From assembly GCF_001421535.1 (NCBI RefSeq), contig NZ_LMKN01000010.1, positions 42,361-106,360 on the forward strand: DNA of 64,000 nucleotides, in the 5' to 3' direction. This DNA is from Sphingomonas sp. Leaf20 (GTDB taxonomy: Bacteria > Pseudomonadota > Alphaproteobacteria > Sphingomonadales > Sphingomonadaceae). The notes below the pieces were generated by a model. The model worked only from the letters and a program-made list of their open reading frames with translations, was not told the origin of the DNA and searched no databases. Both the position numbers and the translations under genes were made by a program. Positions 7,975-15,641 of the stretch are shown piece by piece (position 1 is the first letter of the stretch; each line of letters opens with the position of its first letter).

Positions 7975-8496
7975 TTAAGCCATCGCCACCTTCGTACGCG
8001 TCGAGGTGTGTCCGCCCGACCGATACAGCACATCCGCTGCCTCCTCAGACGTGATGCCTGCCGCATTGGTGTCGACCGAGACAAAAACGCCACCCTCGTT
8101 GATCCGGCCTTCGTAATAGCTGGCATCGACGCGGCTTACACCGTGGTCGGTCATCACCTTCTCCAGCCCGCTAACAGCGCCGCCAAGGGCTGCCCCGGTT
8201 ACCGCTGCAGCGGGGATCGCCGCGGATGCGATCGCGCCAGCAGCGACCAGTGGACCGACGCCTGGAATGGCAAGGGCAGCGATACCGAGCAGCGTGCCGA
8301 TACCAGCGCCGGCAGCAACCTTGCCGACGAACTCCTGGGTGTCGCCGTTGCCATCTGTGGTCGTGTTTTTGCCGTCGTGCTGAGCTACGATCGAAATGGC
8401 GCTGTCATTGACACCGGCAGCGCGAAGCTCCGACACGGCGCGCTCTGCTTCGGCGTGATTGTCGAAGACGGCGGATACCAAGTTCGTGGTCATCAT
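7975..8496 (-). CDS. General-stress-protein-like (YflT/GSM17M domain) membrane protein
   Basis: The 173-residue product opens with the domain TNLVSAVFDNHAEAERAVSELRAAGVNDSAISIVAQ, which matches the heat-induced stress-protein YflT fold. A Gly/Ala-rich hydrophobic stretch follows (VAAGAGIGTLLGIAALAIPGVGPLVAAGAIASAAIPAAAVTGAALGG, residues about 60-106) that can span or associate with the membrane. A short alpha/beta tail follows (DHGVSRVDASYYEGRINEGGVFVSVDT). Genes of this kind are often under general-stress sigma control in sphingomonads. A GGAAC at 8556-8560 (minus strand) precedes it, but no good -10 partner is visible. Molecular function is unknown. Confidence 0.8.
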   Translation of the reverse strand: MMTTNLVSAVFDNHAEAERAVSELRAAGVNDSAISIVAQHDGKNTTTDGNGDTQEFVGKVAAGAGIGTLLGIAALAIPGVGPLVAAGAIASAAIPAAAVTGAALGGAVSGLEKVMTDHGVSRVDASYYEGRINEGGVFVSVDTNAAGITSEEAADVLYRSGGHTSTRTKVAMA

Positions 8497-8857
8497 TAGA
8501 TCCAGTCGATAATGGCGGTTAAAGATGAGCTTAGAAGTCGCGCCGACTTCCTATCGTTCCAGATATTGAGGGTTAGCGCCGTAGTAACCTTGATTGTTGC
8601 GACAAAGCGCAAGGAGGCGCTGCACCGGCGATTAACTCGCTATGCCGATCAACAATGATCGAGATATTCACTGGCACGAGCTATAACGATTGCTGCTAAA
8701 ACCCAGTTGCTTCCATCTCGCACCGCGTTCTCGATCACGGCGCGCTCCAATAACCGAAGATTCCCGCCTGGCAGCTTACGGTCCTGCTTAACCTCCCGAG
8801 CAAATATCAACCGGACGCCCCCGATCGTTGCGCAAGCCCGATAGGAATGAGCAGATC
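8497..8857. other. Intergenic stretch, no confident gene
   Basis: About 360 bases separate the stress-protein start from the small HTH frame. On the minus strand a frame ending at 8649 is open back to about 8850 (it includes RLLERAVIENAVRDGSNWVLAAI) with only a TTG at 8810 as start. It could be a remnant of a small protein, but I do not recognise it and there is no convincing ribosome site. A GGAAC on the minus strand (8556-8560) may belong to the stress-gene promoter. Confidence 0.3.
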
Positions 8858-9016
8858 ATGCGGCTGTATCGGCTCGGCCGGACTGAAAATCAGATGGCCG
8901 AATTGCTGGGATGTACGCCTCGAATAGTCTACCGCTTGTGGCATGGCCGCGCGCACCGCGCACGACGCCGCAGAGGCGGTAAATTCCGAGCACGCTCGGC
9001 AATGCTACAAGCGTAG
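8858..9016 (+). CDS. Small helix-turn-helix-like protein, uncertain
   Basis: A 52-residue frame (longer if TTG 8828 is used) reads MRLYRLGRTENQMAELLGCTPRIVYRLWHGRAHRARRRRGG. The segment QMAELLGCTPRIVYRLW fits a helix-turn-helix, and the basic tail fits DNA contact. It is convergent with the RTX gene (10-base gap). No strong ribosome site is visible and the protein is shorter than typical regulators, so it may be a relic. Confidence 0.35.
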   Translation: MRLYRLGRTENQMAELLGCTPRIVYRLWHGRAHRARRRRGGKFRARSAMLQA

Positions 9017-9026
9017 GATCGTTCTT

Positions 9027-11402
9027 TCATAGTAGCAGGTCTGCGTCCGAAACCCCCGCCACCGACCCGATCCGACTATAAACAAAGTACGTCAGGTCGC
9101 CGACAGCGAAGGCGCCGTCATATTCCAGGCTCGTTAGCCGCGCGCGTGCATCTGTCGTAATCACCACTTGACCGCCTCCCGTGAAATCGAGGTCGCGGTC
9201 TGACCCGAACAAGATCACCCCGTCACCATCCTTGTCTATAATTTTTCGGGTCGTCACGAGCACATCGTCTAGGCCAAAGTCTCCAATACGGTCATTGCCT
9301 AAGCCACTGCCAGTAAACAGGAAAACGTCTCCGTCAGTACCGCCGAGCAAAAGGTCATTGCCTAATCCGCCCTCCAACAGGTCGCGTCCCGCCAGGCCAG
9401 ACAACGAGTCCGCACCTGCGAGTCCACGCAGCACATCGCCGCCTGGTGTCCCGATCAGCGTATCCGCATCTGCCGTGCCCGAAGGATCGTCGCTACGTAG
9501 TTTGATCTCAACGACGATGCTGTCAGTGCCGGTCTCGAACGTCTGGCCGCTTGCGGTAATCCGGATTGCTATGGTTTCTTCGCTCTCGACTGCGGCATCG
9601 TCCAGCACGGCAATTCTACCAAGGTTGATCAGGTAGTCGCCTGCGGCCGATTGGGTAACGGAGAAGGTGCCAGAGAAGCTGCCTACATTCACGTCTGCGC
9701 CGTTGGCGGCGGTCGATCGATCGTTCAAGAACGACATCGTCACCGCGGTACCGACATTCGTCACGTTCTTGAGTGTTAGTCCTAGCGTGAACGAGGAATC
9801 CACACCTTCAGTAACCAACGTGGGCGCCGTCACGAATGCAGTCGCGAGGTCAGCCGCGGCGATGAAGGTCGGTGCGTACCCGCTAAAATTGTCCGCAGTA
9901 AGCGATGCTGCGCTAACATTCTCTAGGCGGGCAAGCGTCTGGAAACCGGCATTACGGCCGAATGCGCCATCGCGGTCAATCTGAAATAGAGTGTCCGGTC
10001 CCGCTTGAACCAAGCGAAGATAACCGCTCGCACCGAACGGATTGGACCCGTCCCAGCCTTGGAAGCCAAAGGCGAAATTAGACGTAATCTCAATGTTGTC
10101 GCCGGCAACCCCACTGGTAAAGTCGGTGATTACCGGGACCGCATTTTGGGCCGCGAAGCTCGACAGTTCTACTTGGTCGCGCCCAGCCCCTAGCGTTGCT
10201 CGTACGGCGCCTGGACCGTTCCCCAACATGAGCCGATCCGCACCTTCGCCAAGATCAATAGTACCCGTGCCGGTTGTGAACACATAGTATCCGACGCGGT
10301 CATCGCCCGATCCACCGTCAACTCGTATCGTCTCAGCTACGGTCGTCGGGCCACTGGGGGAGTGGGAAACGGTGATAATGTCGTTTCCCGTCCCGCCGCG
10401 AAGCGTGTCTGAGCCACCATTGTCGCTGATGAAGTCGTCCCCATCGCCGCCGTCGACTACGTCATCGCCGAAGCCGCCCTGGATATTGTCTGACCCCGCA
10501 CCTCCATCGATGATGTCATTCCCACTGCGCCCGTCGATCTGATCGAACCCACCCAACCCTGTGATGGTGTCTGCACCGACGGTTCCCGTCAGGCTCTCCG
10601 AATTTTCGGTGCCGGAGATTACTGCGCCTTGAACTGGATCGCCAGAGGGCGCGTACCCGCCTATATTGGCGGCTGTGAACGCCCTCGCATCGGCGTTACT
10701 GAATCGGATCAGCGTCGTGAAGCTCGACCCTGTTCCAACAATGCCGTCGCGATCAAATTCGAGCAATGCATCGGCATCCGACTGGCGTAGGCGCAGATGT
10801 CCGCTGGCTCCAAACGGATTTGATCCATCAAAATTTGATGCGTTCCGCGCCAGATAATCACCGATGTCGAACACGTCGCCAAGGTCGCCGACTTGAAAAT
10901 CAGTCAGCACGGGTGCCGAATTCAAAAACGCTGACTGCTGAAGCGTCACTGTGTCACGACCAGCGCCGGTGCTGATCGTCACGGCCGCGTTTGATATAAA
11001 CCCGAGAGATATCTTATCTGCGCCATCGCCCAAGTCGACGGTCATAGTACCTCGCGCTGAGGAATTGAGTTCGACCCGATCGTCGCCAGTCCCTGCCTCG
11101 ACAACCAATGTTTCAAGCGCACCAATTGAGCCATAATGGCCGACACTGATCGAGTCCGCCCCGGTGCCGCCGCGCAGCGTGTCCGACCCGCTCGCGAAAT
11201 CCGTGATGAAGTCGTTTCCATCGCCCCCATCAAGGACGTCATCACCCGCGCCGCCCTCGATACTATCGCTATCAGCACCGCCGTCGATGACGTCGTTTCC
11301 GCCCCTGCCGTTGATCTGGTCGAACCCGCTGAAGCCGTTGATCACGTCGTCGCCGTCGGTGCCCTGAAGGTTATCCCCAGCCGACGTTCCATCGATACGC
11401 AT
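9027..11402 (-). CDS. RTX calcium-binding protein, probable type I secretion substrate
   Basis: This 791-residue acidic protein has no Sec signal. Glycine-rich nonapeptide blocks (GGxGxDxxx, for example GNDVIDGGADSDSIEGGAGDDVLDGG) occur at about residues 8-90, 265-345 and 645-700. After blocks 1 and 2 comes the same module of about 165 residues, each containing SNPFGASG(H/Y)LRL followed by L(L/F)(E/Q)(F)DRDG. Residues 510-640 look like a Calx-beta/Ig-like domain (VTEGVDSSFTLGLTLKNV, ending VESEETIAIRITASG). The C-terminus ends in hydrophobic residues (DADLLL), as in T1SS substrates. No HlyB/HlyD/TolC genes are in the window. The role could be adhesin, surface layer or enzyme carrier; no catalytic domain is seen. 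Confidence 0.85.
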   Translation of the reverse strand: MRIDGTSAGDNLQGTDGDDVINGFSGFDQINGRGGNDVIDGGADSDSIEGGAGDDVLDGGDGNDFITDFASGSDTLRGGTGADSISVGHYGSIGALETLVVEAGTGDDRVELNSSARGTMTVDLGDGADKISLGFISNAAVTISTGAGRDTVTLQQSAFLNSAPVLTDFQVGDLGDVFDIGDYLARNASNFDGSNPFGASGHLRLRQSDADALLEFDRDGIVGTGSSFTTLIRFSNADARAFTAANIGGYAPSGDPVQGAVISGTENSESLTGTVGADTITGLGGFDQIDGRSGNDIIDGGAGSDNIQGGFGDDVVDGGDGDDFISDNGGSDTLRGGTGNDIITVSHSPSGPTTVAETIRVDGGSGDDRVGYYVFTTGTGTIDLGEGADRLMLGNGPGAVRATLGAGRDQVELSSFAAQNAVPVITDFTSGVAGDNIEITSNFAFGFQGWDGSNPFGASGYLRLVQAGPDTLFQIDRDGAFGRNAGFQTLARLENVSAASLTADNFSGYAPTFIAAADLATAFVTAPTLVTEGVDSSFTLGLTLKNVTNVGTAVTMSFLNDRSTAANGADVNVGSFSGTFSVTQSAAGDYLINLGRIAVLDDAAVESEETIAIRITASGQTFETGTDSIVVEIKLRSDDPSGTADADTLIGTPGGDVLRGLAGADSLSGLAGRDLLEGGLGNDLLLGGTDGDVFLFTGSGLGNDRIGDFGLDDVLVTTRKIIDKDGDGVILFGSDRDLDFTGGGQVVITTDARARLTSLEYDGAFAVGDLTYFVYSRIGSVAGVSDADLLL

Positions 11403-11594
11403 GAACCTCTCCCCACCTGATACTTAGCCCGCACATTGATTTGAGGGCGTTGCCAGTACAAGACGAGTCAAAGGGCCGAAAAGGGCCTAACGACCCAAAG
11501 CGCTACATTCGCCTCGTATTTGAGGCGGTCCGGTTCTTTCATTTTTTGGCAACCCCGCCTCCAGAATATCCTGTGAAACGGAGGGGGCAGTACA

Positions 11595-11786
11595 ATGACT
11601 GAAGAAGCTGAGCGCGCTCGAGCATATCACGAAGCGCGATGCCAACAGGAGCTGCAGCGAATTAACAAGTCGCGGTGCGAGCGGTCAAGGCACGCCCATA
11701 TCCGCCTTTTTCAGCTTCACAAGTCGATGACGGTCAACCCGGCAAACGGCCTGCCGACAGCTACCTTAGCGACGGTGGTCCAATAG
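11595..11786 (+). CDS. Small hypothetical protein
   Basis: The 63-residue product begins MTEEAERARAYHEARCQQELQRINKSRCERSRHAHIRLFQLHKS. It is charged and helical, with two Cys, and has no membrane segment. A strong ribosome site GGAGGGGG (about 11579-11587) lies upstream of ATG 11595, which is the main reason to call it real. It is divergent from the RTX gene. Function unknown. Confidence 0.6.
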   Translation: MTEEAERARAYHEARCQQELQRINKSRCERSRHAHIRLFQLHKSMTVNPANGLPTATLATVVQ

Positions 11787-11827
11787 GCGTCTCGCCAACT
11801 GAAGCACAGCTGGCGTAAAATCAGTGT

Positions 11828-12340
11828 CTACTCCGCTGCGTCCGCAGCCTTGCGCTTTCGCGGCGAAGGTTTAGCCGCCTCGGCCTTGCCTGGTTTCGCT
11901 TTTTCAGACTGGCGGCCTAGCCCGATCTTTAGCGCAATCGCTCGGCGGTTATCGGAATAATTTGCAGCGACAATCGGGTAGTCAAGCTTAAGGCCATAGC
12001 GCACCCGATATTCTGCTGGCGTCATGCCATGCGTCGACAGATGGCGGCGCAACGTCTTGTACTTCTTCCCATCGATCATGCTGATGATGGGGTCAGGATC
12101 GGAAAGAGACTTTCTTACTGATACCGCAGGCACATCTTCGGCAGGCTAGTCGGTAGCCATGCTCGTCGCTTCCACACTACCCGCCAGTGCGGCGATTGAG
12201 TCGCGCATTGTGTTTAGAAACGCGGTGACCTCAGCAGCCGACACCCGCGTGTTGGGGTTGCTCAACCACGCGACCGTTAGTTTCATCGCCAATTCAATAG
12301 TATTGAACTCACCAGTATGCTCGGACATCGGACCCTCCAT
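11828..12340 (-). pseudogene. mucR/ros-type regulator interrupted by an in-frame TAG
   Basis: The upstream part (12340 down to 12146) encodes an N-terminal MucR-like segment (NTIELAMKLTVAWLSNPNTRVSAAEVTAFLNTMRDSIAALAG) and ends at TAG 12146-12148. Reading on in the same frame, P-A-E-D leads into VPAVSVRKSLSDPDPIISMIDGKKYKTLRRHLSTHGMTPAEYRVRYGLKLDYPIVAANYSDNRRAIALKIGLG, the MucR DNA-binding half. Together they make a normal-length MucR of about 165 residues. The likely ancestral codon is CAG. A GTG 12 bases after the stop (12133) could allow reinitiation, so a DNA-binding fragment might still be made. Cys ligands of Ros zinc fingers are absent (ISMIDG). Confidence 0.85.
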
Positions 12341-12355
12341 TGCAGCGCGAAATGC

Positions 12356-12604
12356 TTACTTAGTATCGCCGCCGGCTGGCGCATTGGTAACATAAGCTGT
12401 CAGCCTGAAAAGCATCAGACCCCGGTCGTTCGTCACGTCGACAACAAAATCACTACCGTCCCATAAGACAGCTGGTTCTCCATGCATTATCTGACCTGCA
12501 AAAACGATAGCATGCTTCCTTGCAGCCGCGTCATCAACCAATTCAGTGCCCTCACTATCAGGGTCATGCCGGTCGTCAGCGGTATTGAAGAAGTATCGTG
12601 CCAT
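12356..12604 (-). CDS. DUF6894-type small protein
   Basis: The 82-residue product begins MARYFFNTADDRHDPDSEGTELVDDAAARKHAIVFAGQIM, the typical opening of the small DUF6894 proteins of alphaproteobacteria. The start at 12604 is preferred over the longer frame from 12628 because AGGAG stands 8 bases before it. A candidate general-stress sigma site lies upstream (minus strand: GCAAC at 12648-12652, 16-base spacer, CGTT at 12628-12631), one base off the usual GGAAC. Function unknown. Confidence 0.75.
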   Translation of the reverse strand: MARYFFNTADDRHDPDSEGTELVDDAAARKHAIVFAGQIMHGEPAVLWDGSDFVVDVTNDRGLMLFRLTAYVTNAPAGGDTK

Positions 12605-12909
12605 CGTGATGCTCCTCTGATCTCCCAAACGGGCACGGAGATCACAGGTTGCTGCTTTTCACAAAAGACGTGCTGCCGTGGATCAGTATCAAGTTTGTCC
12701 GCAGCGCGCATTCGTTGGAGGCGACGGGATGGTAAGCCCGGGGTTCAGTCTATGCCCGGCCTTCGACTCACGTAGCTGGAACGACTTTGCGTCTACGGAG
12801 GGAACGTCGAGACGGGCATCAAGAGCAACTTAGGTCAGTTACCGGGGCGGCATACCCAAGCGTACCGAGGGTGTATTGCATTATCACGGTCGCTCCGCGA
12901 GTGAGGGGC

Positions 12910-13254
12910 ATGCCTCACGCCAGCAACATCGTCTATTGCGACGGTCCGGAAAGCCCCCACGCCTTCGACATCGTTCCGCTCCAGCCGCGTAAAGGCAGCC
13001 TGGATGCTATGTGTCCGGTCTGCCAGGGCAGAGGTCAGTGGAATACCGAGATTGATCTCGTCAGTTTTCGCTGCAAGCGCACTGCATGCGATCGGTGCCA
13101 CGGTGCGGGATGGGTTGAGACCGGCTCCGACTTGGTAGGACTGCCCGATATTGAGATCGCGCCGGGAGGCTACCCCCGATGGACTTTGCGCTTCGAACCG
13201 TCCGACGAAGCCTCGCAGATTGACCCAGAGGCGCCAGGCCTATCGCAGCCATGA
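12910..13254 (+). CDS. Small protein with two CxxC pairs (zinc-ribbon-like)
   Basis: The 114-residue product begins MPHASNIVYCDGPESPHAFDIVPLQPRKGSLDAMCPVCQGRGQWN and continues to RCKRTACDRCHGAGWVETG. The two CxxC(H)xGxG-like motifs (CPVCQGRG and CDRCHGAGW) resemble half of a DnaJ-type zinc finger and could bind one zinc. ATG 12910 is chosen because GAGGGG-like bases precede it and the conserved part begins there. The N-terminal extension from 12787 looks non-coding. Function unknown. Confidence 0.7.
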   Translation: MPHASNIVYCDGPESPHAFDIVPLQPRKGSLDAMCPVCQGRGQWNTEIDLVSFRCKRTACDRCHGAGWVETGSDLVGLPDIEIAPGGYPRWTLRFEPSDEASQIDPEAPGLSQP

Positions 13255-13341
13255 CCGGCAACGGAGCGTCTTTGGCGTTAGCATATTGCGGCAGTGGGCA
13301 AGACGCTGTCTTGTGGCGCTTGCCTCTTTCATACCGTAAAA

Positions 13342-13694
13342 TCAGGCATCGTTAGCAATAGAAGGGGAGCAAGCTCGGGCCAGTTGCGTCATCGTGAAGG
13401 GTTTAGCAAGATACCGAACGCGAGAGGGGAGTCCAACCGGTTCGGGGTCGCCAGACATGACTATAATAGTTGATGGCAGTGCCGTTGCCCCGTGTTTAAT
13501 TAGATCCACGACCGTCATTTGCCCGGCAGAGCAACATCACAAAGTAAAACCGAAATGGAATATTCGTCAAGCGCGCGTGCAGCCAATTCGACTGTGTCAA
13601 CAGCAATTACATAATATCCCAATTCCGTAAGCATTTCGCTTGTCATCGAGCCCACCAAAGCGTTATCTTCAAGGACCAGAGCTTTTGTAACCAT
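13342..13694 (-). pseudogene. Single-domain response regulator with a one-base frameshift
   Basis: From ATG 13694 the frame gives KALVLEDNALVGSMTSEMLTELGYYVIAV and ends at TGA 13515-13517 just after the phospho-acceptor region CDVALPGK. In the neighbouring frame the rest of a receiver domain follows at once (MTVVDLIKHGATALPSTIIVMSGDP, later YLAKPF) and stops at 13342-13344. Adding one A to the AAA at 13518-13520 restores a normal receiver of about 118 residues (LPGKMTVVDLIK). It is a true frameshift or a homopolymer sequencing error. It is divergent from an intact receiver gene. Confidence 0.8.
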
Positions 13695-13748
13695 TACCAC
13701 GGCACTGAGGCCCTAATCTCGTTGGATTGTGCGGAGTGTCTTGAGACA

Positions 13749-14135
13749 ATGAAATCGCTGTCGAGGTTCACCACCATTCTCCTGGTAGAAGATGATAATG
13801 TAATCAGAATGTTAGTTAACGAGTACCTCGAAGAGTTTGGGTACCGTGTAGTAGTCGTGGCTAGTGGTGACGATGCTTTACCAATATTGGTAAACAATAA
13901 AGAAATAGACTTGCTTATAACCGACGTGCGAATGCCGGGTAAATTAAATGGTTTCGATTTGATTGAAGAGGCGTCTCGCCTGCGCCCGACATTGAAGACA
14001 ATCGTAATGTCGGGGCATACAGGTGAAACTAATAATCGAGCCGATGTAGCAGATCGTTTTATCGCGAAACCATTCACCGTAAACAATCTTGGAATTGCGA
14101 TTGAGAGCCTACTCGGCTTGAGGAACGCCGCATAG
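13749..14135 (+). CDS. Single-domain response regulator (CheY-like receiver)
   Basis: The 128-residue receiver has all expected sites: acidic pair in LLVEDDNVIRML, phospho-acceptor Asp in LLITDVRMPG, Ser/Thr in IVMSGHT and Lys in FIAKPF. There is no output domain. It may be a phosphate sink or a partner in a phosphorelay. ATG 13749 is preferred because the domain begins there; TTG 13722 would add nine residues. Base composition is clearly more AT-rich than the surroundings (runs such as aataaagaaatagac), which suggests a separate origin. It is divergent from a broken paralogue at 13342-13694. Confidence 0.85.
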   Translation: MKSLSRFTTILLVEDDNVIRMLVNEYLEEFGYRVVVVASGDDALPILVNNKEIDLLITDVRMPGKLNGFDLIEEASRLRPTLKTIVMSGHTGETNNRADVADRFIAKPFTVNNLGIAIESLLGLRNAA

Positions 14136-14182
14136 CCTAGGTTTTTTAACTAAATGCCTAAAGGCTTCTTATATCGAAGCTA

Positions 14183-14399
14183 TGGTCAGGACCCATTGAT
14201 GTGAGAGGCGCGATCTGATTCAGGCTCCGTGAGAAGAGCGTGGGATCAGCGACCTGTACTGGCTGACGGACGAACAGATGCCGCGCCTGCGGCCATATTT
14301 CCCTCAAGAGCCATGGTAAGCCGCTAGTTAACGACCGGCGGGTGTTGAGCGGCATCGTTTTCGTGAACCGCAATGGACTGCGCTGGCGTGATGCGCCCA
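14183..14399 (+). mobile_element. Truncated, decayed IS5-family element (left end)
   Basis: The left inverted repeat (tGGTCAGGACCCATTG) and about 217 bases match the start of the intact IS at 6714, with many substitutions and small indels that break the transposase frame. Similarity stops abruptly at ATGCGCCCAG. This copy is older than the one at 14900. Confidence 0.85.
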
Positions 14400-14764
14400 G
14401 CACCGCCGTAAACGGCTGCGCCGTAAAATGGCTTCGCTTTGGCTAAAATTCGGGCTCGGCCCTTACTTGTTGCCTGTGCTCAATGGTCAACATGCGGAAC
14501 GCCTAGATCACCGCCCATGTCTTCCGCCCGAGCCGACGAATGGCCTGCCGCGCCGGGGCTAAGCAGTAGCGATTAAAAATCAGACAGATTATAATGGCAT
14601 CACGGGAACATGCCTGTGGTATTAGAGATTAAGTTTTAGCCGGCAAGCTTAGCGTCTTCGCGCAAACTCAAGGACGCAGAGGCGGTAAGGGTCACAAAGG
14701 AACATTCCACCCCTGTCGCAAGCATGTTGTAGCTTTCCGCAGCCCGTTCGGTAATCATGGCAGC
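14400..14764. other. Unassigned DNA between IS remnant and broken marR
   Basis: About 365 bases have no convincing coding frame in either direction. The composition is mixed and locally AT-rich near 14570-14640. Read on the minus strand, the first 130 bases give a short peptide-like stretch (ARILAKAKPFYGAAVYGG) that could be the tail of a lost gene, but I do not recognise it. Confidence 0.4.
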
Positions 14765-14899
14765 ATGCAAGACGTGATCTTACCGTCAAAGGGCCAGTTC
14801 CTACGCGAAGACGCTATCCGCGGCGGGATGGATTTGCTCTTCTTCGCGCACACCCGCCACCTGAAGCACGCGGACGAGGCGTTAGCAGCGGCCGGGCTA
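14765..14899 (+). pseudogene. MarR-family regulator, 5' fragment cut by an IS end
   Basis: From ATG 14765 the frame reads MQDVILPSKGQFLREDAIRGGMDLLFFAHTRHLKHADEALAAAGLG. This matches the N-terminus of MarR-type regulators (LRE..IR.G.ELL.FAHR......L...GLGRAHHR). The helix-turn-helix part is missing: the sequence passes directly into the left inverted repeat of the IS5-family element at 14900 and stops about 36 bases later. Homologous MarR proteins have about 150-170 residues, so roughly 45 remain. Confidence 0.75.
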
Positions 14900-14963
14900 G
14901 GGTCAGGACCCATTGATGTGAGAGGCGCGATCTGATTCAGGCTCCGTGAGGAGAGCGTGGATG
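14900..14963 (+). mobile_element. 64-bp left-end scar of the IS5-family element
   Basis: Positions 14900-14963 appear identical to 6714-6777 of the intact element, from the GGGTCAGG terminus to the internal GCGTGGATG. The sequence then changes without transition into the ligD-derived frame. The rest of the element and its right end are absent, as expected after a deletion that began inside the IS and ran into the neighbouring gene. Confidence 0.9.
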
Positions 14964-15616
14964 TCCACCATGTCGGGATTGCCGAGAAGGACGGACATGA
15001 CGAACCCTATCTGTTCGTTGACGATGCCGAGGGTCTCGTCACCTGCGTCCAGATGGGTACGATCGAGTTCCACGGCTGGGGTGCGCGGATCAAAGACGTC
15101 GAGAAGGCCGACCGGCTGGTGTTCGATCTTGATCCTGATGAAGGCCTCGATTTCAAGGACGTCATTTCCGCGGCCCTTCATGTTCGCGACGTGTTGGCCC
15201 AGATGGGTCTCAAGACCTTTCCGATGGTGACGGGCGGAAAGGGCATTCACGTCATCGCGCCGCTAACACCGCAAGACGAGTGGCCGGCCGTGAAGGATTT
15301 CGCACACCGCTTGGCACTCGTCCTGGCCCAGTCCGAACCCGATCGATTTACCGCAGCCCTTGCAAAGGCCAAGCGAACCGGACGCATCTTCATCGACTAT
15401 TTGCGCAATCAGCGCGGGGCGACGGCAGTTATGCCGTACAGCGCTCGTGCTCGCGAGGGCGCGCCCGTTGCCGTGCCTATCACGTGGAAAGAGCTCGCTA
15501 AACTCGATCGCGCATCGGGCTGGCATATCGGCGATGCAGGCGCGCTGCTGAAGCGCGCAGCGTCAAAGGATCTGGTCGGTTGGGGACGCGCTGACCAAAT
15601 TTTGCCCGACCTATGA
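14964..15616 (+). pseudogene. ligD: ligD (ATP-dependent DNA ligase D), 3' fragment: part of the polymerase domain
   Basis: About 215 residues of a LigD polymerase/primase domain remain. Visible motifs are TIEFHGWGARI, LVFDLDPDEGLDF with the catalytic DxD pair, FPMVTGGKGIHVIAPL, and IFIDYLRNQRGATAVMPYSARAR. A complete LigD is 600-900 residues, so the ligase and phosphoesterase parts and the start of the polymerase domain are missing. The frame is open back to a GTG (14957) inside the IS scar, so a truncated polymerase-like protein could be made. Without the ligase part it cannot do complete non-homologous end joining. No ku gene is in the window. xthA follows 25 bases downstream. Confidence 0.88.
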
Positions 15617-15641
15617 TCGACTCTCTTCGCCCGGTGCGCCG

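Noticed and set aside
8536..8560. EcfG-type promoter for the general-stress protein gene
   Set aside because: GGAAC is present on the minus strand (8556-8560), but no CGTT occurs at the required 16-17-base spacing, so it is not annotated as a promoter.
8649..8810. Minus-strand 53-codon frame (RLLERAVIENAVRDGSNWVLAAI)
   Set aside because: The peptide looks somewhat protein-like, but only a TTG start exists, there is no ribosome site, and I do not recognise it. Kept as a note in the intergenic entry only.
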